Part shown: piece after piece, positions 60,127-64,000 of the stretch
Position numbering within the stretch: the first letter of the stretch is position 1
Layout: each line of letters starts with the position of its first letter
Source: Lentisalinibacter sp964427415
GTDB lineage: Bacteria; Pseudomonadota; Gammaproteobacteria; Steroidobacterales; Woeseiaceae
Assembly (NCBI GenBank): GCA_964427415.1
Contig: CAYRUH010000002.1
Coordinates: forward strand, 62,001 to 126,000
Length of the DNA stretch: 64,000 bases
Reading direction: 5' to 3'
Position numbers and translations under genes: made by a program
The notes under the pieces: generated by a model
The model's database searches: none
What the model was told of the DNA's origin: nothing
Seen by the model: the letters and a program-made list of their open reading frames with translations, nothing else

Positions 60127-61244
60127 ACACCAACGAGATGCTGCGCCGATTCTTCGAGTGGCGCGAGGCCGGCCGACGCCTCGTGCTCGCGAGCGTCTGC
60201 GAGACGGCAGGCTCGACCTATAGCAAGGCAGGCACGCAGATGCTGATCACCGGCGACGGCGACTTCCAGGGCCTGCTGAGCGGCGGCTGCCTGGAGGGTG
60301 ATCTCGCCGAGCGCGCGGCCCGCGTCAGCGCCTTGGGAGAGCCGGCCACGGTCACCTACGATCTGGGCGGTGCCGACGACGAGCTGTTCGGCCTGGGCGT
60401 GGGCTGCGACGGCACCATGCGCATTTTTCTGCAGCCGTTGCCGCGGCCCGATTACCAGCCTTTCGCCGGCGTGGCCGAATGCCTGCAGGGCGACCACGCG
60501 GCCGTGCTCGCGACAGTGATCGGGAGCGGGGCCACCGAGGCCGAGCCGGGGCAGTTCGCGTTACTGGACCGGCGCGGCGTGCGGCACACGACCCTGAGCG
60601 GCTCGGTATCCGGCGCGGTGGAGAAGGCCGCTGCACCGCATCTGGAGAGCGGCAACTCCGCGACGGGTACTGTCGCCCGGCGGGATGGCGACGTCAGCGT
60701 GCTGTTCGTGGCCATCCTGCCGCCGCCCCGCCTGCTGGTGCTGGGTGGCGGCCTGGACGCGGTTCCCCTGGTGGATCTCGCCGCACGGCTCGGCTGGCGC
60801 GTCACGGTGCGCGATCACCGGCCGGCCTATCTCGATAAGGGCGACTTCGACCGCGCAGAGCAGTGCCTTGCGGGCCCGGCTGAGGAACTGGACGACAGGG
60901 ACCTGCGACGCTACGCGGCGGTCATGGTCATGAGCCATCACCTCGCCACCGACCGCACCTATCTGCGGGCGCTCGCGGCGAGTGCCGTCCCCTACGTGGG
61001 ACTGCTGGGTCCGCGCCGGCGGCGCGAACAGCTGCTGGCCGACCTGGGCGATGCCGGCAAGCGCCTCGCCTCACGGCTGCACGGCCCGGCCGGCCTCGAT
61101 ATCGGCGCTCGCGGCGCCGAGAGCATCGCCCTGTCCATCGTCGCGGAGATCCACGCCAAGCTGGCGGACGCGACCGATCCCGGCTGCCCGCTCGGCTCAC
61201 CGGTTCAGTCGGTATCCGTTCCCAGGAACAGGCCGATCACGTAA
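60123..61244 (+). CDS. XdhC/CoxI-family molybdenum-cofactor maturation protein
   Basis: 373 residues, ATG overlapping coxE. N-terminal XdhC domain (ASVCETAGSTYSKAGTQMLI, GLLSGGCLEGDLAERA) and C-terminal Rossmann domain (LLVLGGGLDAVPLVDLAARLGW, YVGLLGPRRRREQLL). XdhC binds the molybdenum cofactor, supports its sulfuration and hands it to the hydroxylase. Last gene of the coxG-S-M-D-E-xdhC run; converges with the TetR gene. Confidence 0.9.
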   Translation: MNTNEMLRRFFEWREAGRRLVLASVCETAGSTYSKAGTQMLITGDGDFQGLLSGGCLEGDLAERAARVSALGEPATVTYDLGGADDELFGLGVGCDGTMRIFLQPLPRPDYQPFAGVAECLQGDHAAVLATVIGSGATEAEPGQFALLDRRGVRHTTLSGSVSGAVEKAAAPHLESGNSATGTVARRDGDVSVLFVAILPPPRLLVLGGGLDAVPLVDLAARLGWRVTVRDHRPAYLDKGDFDRAEQCLAGPAEELDDRDLRRYAAVMVMSHHLATDRTYLRALAASAVPYVGLLGPRRRREQLLADLGDAGKRLASRLHGPAGLDIGARGAESIALSIVAEIHAKLADATDPGCPLGSPVQSVSVPRNRPIT

Positions 61245-61849
61245 TCGGCGTAATCGCCCGCGCCGCCGTCCAGGACGTTGCGCCCGGAAAGCTGCTCGTA
61301 CTGGGCGCCGAAAGAGACGGCGCAGCCCGTCGCACCCAGCAGCGCCACGCAGACCTGTGCCGGCTCGCCGCCGTCGATTGTGCCACGTGCCTGCAGAGAC
61401 TCGAGCAGCGGGACCAGCATGCCGAACAGCCTATCCATGTGATTCTCCGCGAGCCATCTGGCCCGGTCACCGCCTTCCGCCGATGCGTCGCGGACGAAGT
61501 GATACCACTCGGGGTGCTCGGCCGAGTAGAGCGTCAGGGTCCGGATGGCACTGGTCAGCCGCTGGCGGTCATCGCCCGTCTCGGCGCCCGAGATGGTGCG
61601 TTCCAGTCGTTCGTTGAGTTCGCCCAGCAGAATGTCGGCGGCCGCCTGCCAGAGGCGCGCCTTATTGCGAAAGTGGTACGTGATCAGCGGATGGTGGACC
61701 CCGGCGCGCTCGGCGATATCCCGGGTCGCGGCGCCGGCATAGCCTGCTTCGGCGAACGCCGCGACGGCCGCGTCGACGAGCCGGCGCCGGGTGTCCAGGC
61801 TGCGACGCTGCATGCGCCGGCCGGAGCTGGCAGCACTTTGTGTGGTCAT
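61205..61849 (-). CDS. TetR-family transcriptional regulator
   Basis: 214 residues from the ATG at 61849; an upstream start at 62026 would run antisense into the tonB gene. Helix-turn-helix: RRLVDAAVAAFAEAGYAGAATRDIAERAGVHHPLITYHFRNK (core ATRDIAERAGVHHPLITYHF). Its 3' end overlaps xdhC by 40 bases, convergently. Possible target: the cox-like operon; unproven. Confidence 0.88.
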   Translation of the reverse strand: MTTQSAASSGRRMQRRSLDTRRRLVDAAVAAFAEAGYAGAATRDIAERAGVHHPLITYHFRNKARLWQAAADILLGELNERLERTISGAETGDDRQRLTSAIRTLTLYSAEHPEWYHFVRDASAEGGDRARWLAENHMDRLFGMLVPLLESLQARGTIDGGEPAQVCVALLGATGCAVSFGAQYEQLSGRNVLDGGAGDYADYVIGLFLGTDTD

Positions 61850-61949
61850 TGAGAAATCCCATGCGAAACGTGTGTCGTTCTTCGATGGGGAGAATGCCAA
61901 TTGGTTCCGTGCGCTGTCGATACCGGGCGGAGTCCCGGCGCAGACACGG

Positions 61950-64000
61950 TCAGCGATCGATGCCGAAGTTGATGCGTACGCGGATCCGCTCTGCGGCCGG
62001 CCAGCCGGCGGCAGCGAGGGGCTCATACCGCCACTGGTCGACGGCCTCGATGGCGGCCTGCTCGAAGGTGCCGGCCGGTCGCGCTTCAGTCACGCGGATG
62101 TCGGCGGGCCGGCCAGCGGGCGTGAGCGAGAATTCGACGTCCACCCAGCCTTCCATGCCGCGCATCTTGGCCGCACGGGGATACGCGGGCGGTACGTAGG
62201 TGATGCGCTCGGGGCGGGTCGCGGGCGGCGTTTCTTCAGGGACGGTTTCCTCCGGGCTCACCGCCGCCTCTCGAGTCTCGGTCGCGCCCAGGTTCGTCGT
62301 CGCAGCAGAGTCGTCCGCCGCTCCGGCTGCATCGGTGGCCAGGCGGGCGGCCGTGTCGCGCGCTTGCATGGTTTCTGTCAGTTCTGACGTATCTGCCGGC
62401 AGACCCGTATCCTCAGGAATCGCCTCAGGAATCGCCTCAGGAATCGCCTCAGGAATCGNNNNNNNNNNNNNNNNNNNNNNNNNNNNNNNNNNNNNNNNNN
62501 NNNNNNNNNNNNNNNNNNNNNNNNNNNNNNNNNNNNNNNNNNNNNNNNNNNNNNNNNNCTCAGGAATCGTCTCAGGAATCGTCTCAGATATCGCCACAGC
62601 TACCTGCTCCGCCACGCGCTCCTCCGCGGATGGTGCCGGCTCGGCCCCGGCCTCCGGTTCCGGCTCGGGCACGGGCTGCGGCGCCGCCGTCTGCGCGGCC
62701 GGTGCCGAGGGCAGGCGCCCAGCGGCTTCCCGGAAAGGCGCCAGGCGTGGCTCTTCTACGCCGCTCAGGCGGGCCTCGGCCAGCCAACGCTCGGCCGCGG
62801 CGCGGTCGCCGGCCTCCACCGATTCGCGTATGCGCGTGATAAGGGCGGTGCGCAGGAAGGCCATGCCCTGGCGACCGGCAATGCTCTCGCTGTCCTGGGA
62901 GAGCACGGCACGGTAGTAGTAACGGGCATTGTCGGCGGGCGGCCCGACCAGCTGCCCCTGCAGCAGACGCTGATTGCCGAGTTCGAGCAGCAGTGTGCGG
63001 CCGCGGCCGTCCGCGGCTGCCAGGATCGACTCGCGTCTCGCCTCCACCGCCGGGCTGCGGCCCGGCAGGAGTGCGGCGGCCTGGTCGAGCACCTCCATGG
63101 CCCCCTCGGTGTCGCCGGCGGCGGCTAGCTCGTCTGCCCGCGCCAGCAGCCGGTCGCGTTCCGCTGCGGCCAGGCCGGTGTCTATATCCTCGAGACCGGG
63201 CGCTGCCGGAAAACTGGATCGGATCACGCTGCGTGCGGCGCGGGCCTCACCGGGCCGTCCCGCAGCCAGTGCGGCGGCGACCGCGGCGATTGCTTCGGCG
63301 ACGACCTGATCGGTTTCCGCCGCCAGGGCCGCGTCGTCCGGTGCCTGTGCCAGCGCGGTGGCGTAGAGTGCGAGCGCGCCGTCCTTACCGGGCGCGAGCA
63401 GGCGCCCGGCCGCCACGGCCTCCCGGGCGCGCCGCAGGTCGCGGTTGACGGGCGGCGGGGCGGGCGGATCGGAACGGGCCTCGCCGGCCTGGTCTGCGGC
63501 GGGCGCCGACGCCCCAGCCGGTGTCCCGGCCGGCGATGGCGCCGCGTCGTCGTCCTGAGCGCCGGTCAGCGACCAGATCCCGCCGACTGCAATGAGCGCC
63601 AGCAGTGCGCCCGCACCCACAAGCAGCGCCGGCCGCGAGAGACCCTCGCCGCCGGCTTTCTCCGGCGGTGCCTTGTCCTTTGCCTGGCCGTCTTCCGGCG
63701 CCTTCGCTTTCGGTTCCTCGCGGCCGACCTTCGGCTTTGCCTCAGCGAGCCGGAGCATCTCCGGCCGGGCCGGGGCGGGCGTGATCGGTGCCTCGTCACT
63801 CAGCACTACTTCCTCGGCGCCCTCGAAGTCCGCGATGGTCGGCCCGCCTCGCGCCTCCGGTGGGGGCGGCGCGGGTGCGGCCGGCGTGGCCGGCTTTTCC
63901 TTCACCTGCGCCCGCCGGATGGCCGCCTCGATGGCGAGCCGCGCCCGCCCCGGGGATATGGGCTTCAGCAGGAAGCGGTAGACCGTGCCGCTGCTGATGA
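61950..64000 (-). CDS. Receiver-domain/TonB C-terminal fusion protein, 5' end outside window
   Basis: The frame stays open to the window edge (683 visible residues). The first visible part, VYRFLLKPISPGRARLAIEAA, has the LKP motif that closes a response-regulator receiver domain. A Pro/Glu-rich linker, one membrane segment (ALLVGAGALLALIAVGGIW), a TPR-like helical region with ETDQVVAEAIAAVAAALAAG, a PE(A/T)I tandem repeat broken by a gap, and a TonB C-terminal domain (YPRAAKMRGMEGWVDVEFSL, AAIEAVDQWRYEPL) follow. TonB transmits proton-motive force to outer-membrane receptors; the fused cytosolic receiver-like end is unusual. Confidence 0.8.
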   Translation of the reverse strand, partial: ISSGTVYRFLLKPISPGRARLAIEAAIRRAQVKEKPATPAAPAPPPPEARGGPTIADFEGAEEVVLSDEAPITPAPARPEMLRLAEAKPKVGREEPKAKAPEDGQAKDKAPPEKAGGEGLSRPALLVGAGALLALIAVGGIWSLTGAQDDDAAPSPAGTPAGASAPAADQAGEARSDPPAPPPVNRDLRRAREAVAAGRLLAPGKDGALALYATALAQAPDDAALAAETDQVVAEAIAAVAAALAAGRPGEARAARSVIRSSFPAAPGLEDIDTGLAAAERDRLLARADELAAAGDTEGAMEVLDQAAALLPGRSPAVEARRESILAAADGRGRTLLLELGNQRLLQGQLVGPPADNARYYYRAVLSQDSESIAGRQGMAFLRTALITRIRESVEAGDRAAAERWLAEARLSGVEEPRLAPFREAAGRLPSAPAAQTAAPQPVPEPEPEAGAEPAPSAEERVAEQVAVAISETIPETIPEXXXXXXXXXXXXXXXXXXXXXXXXXXXXXXXXXXIPEAIPEAIPEAIPEDTGLPADTSELTETMQARDTAARLATDAAGAADDSAATTNLGATETREAAVSPEETVPEETPPATRPERITYVPPAYPRAAKMRGMEGWVDVEFSLTPAGRPADIRVTEARPAGTFEQAAIEAVDQWRYEPLAAAGWPAAERIRVRINFGIDR
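62411..62590 (-). repeat. 12-bp tandem repeat encoding PE(A/T)I in the TonB-like gene, with 100-N gap
   Basis: TCAGGAATCGCC units at 62413-62458 (encoding EAIP) and TCAGGAATCGTC units at 62560-62590 (encoding ETIP) on either side of a 100-N gap (62459-62558). In-frame 12-base units can change copy number without a frameshift, altering the length of a periplasm-spanning linker. Confidence 0.88.

Noticed and set aside
62411..62590. CRISPR-like regular repeat
   Set aside because: Units are 12 bases with no spacers and are translated in frame within a TonB-like gene.

Overview
The window is GC-rich proteobacterial DNA, most likely from a gammaproteobacterium. Pointers are HexR control of a zwf-pgl-edd-eda operon, a CioAB-type bd oxidase, Puu/Spu polyamine genes, TonB-dependent uptake and short REP-like intergenic repeats. 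Five runs of exactly 100 N mark scaffold gaps (32503, 42504, 46138, 56572, 62459). Three lie in or beside visible tandem repeats, so this is draft assembly. I saw no rRNA, tRNA, CRISPR array, insertion sequence or prophage. No gene-free stretch exceeds about 300 bases.

Layout. 1-3.8 kb: envelope genes (LolA-like protein, outer-membrane barrel, DUF2892 protein, mono-haem lipoprotein, exported protein). 3.9-14.4 kb: amidohydrolase, alpha/beta hydrolase, gamma-glutamyltransferase, typA, cioAB and an MFS carrier. 14.4-32.4 kb: an organosulfonate-sugar catabolic island. 32.6-35.6 kb: old-yellow-enzyme reductase, SCP2 protein, thioesterase and zeta-class GST. 35.7-46 kb: agmatine/putrescine catabolism (puuD, puuA, spuC, speB, puuR, puuB, a second transaminase), interrupted by a decayed sugar porter and its LacI regulator. 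46-52 kb: hexR, zwf, pgl, edd, eda. 52-56 kb: MetF-like protein, trxA and a DUF3299/FtsX/ABC cluster. 56-61.2 kb: CO-dehydrogenase/xanthine-dehydrogenase-type genes (coxG-S-M-D-E and xdhC) without a large subunit. 61.2-64 kb: a TetR regulator and a receiver-TonB fusion that runs off the window.

The most interesting region is 14.4-32.4 kb. It encodes a FucI-like isomerase, a PfkB kinase and a LacD-type aldolase. Together these make up the upper half of an isomerase-kinase-aldolase (sulfo-EMP2-like) route for sulfoquinovose. Next to them is a full set for sulfolactate desulfonation: suyA and suyB (sulfolactate sulfo-lyase), comC and slcC (the two stereo-specific sulfolactate dehydrogenases). 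A TRAP transporter, a TonB-dependent receptor, four Gfo/Idh/MocA oxidoreductases and a GntR regulator complete it. An AT-rich palindrome with core CTTATA(T/C)AAG recurs at the three promoter regions and ties the transcription units into one probable regulon. The inferred flow is: glycoside uptake, oxidoreductive release of sulfoquinovose, isomerisation, phosphorylation, cleavage to DHAP plus sulfolactaldehyde, oxidation to sulfolactate (this enzyme is not in the window), inversion through sulfopyruvate, then pyruvate plus sulfite. That would be complete mineralisation of the sulfosugar by one cell.

A second theme is short repeats that sit against gene ends. They supply stop codons, terminal codons, a lipoprotein N-terminus and, between coxG and coxS, a chain of Shine-Dalgarno/start/stop units.
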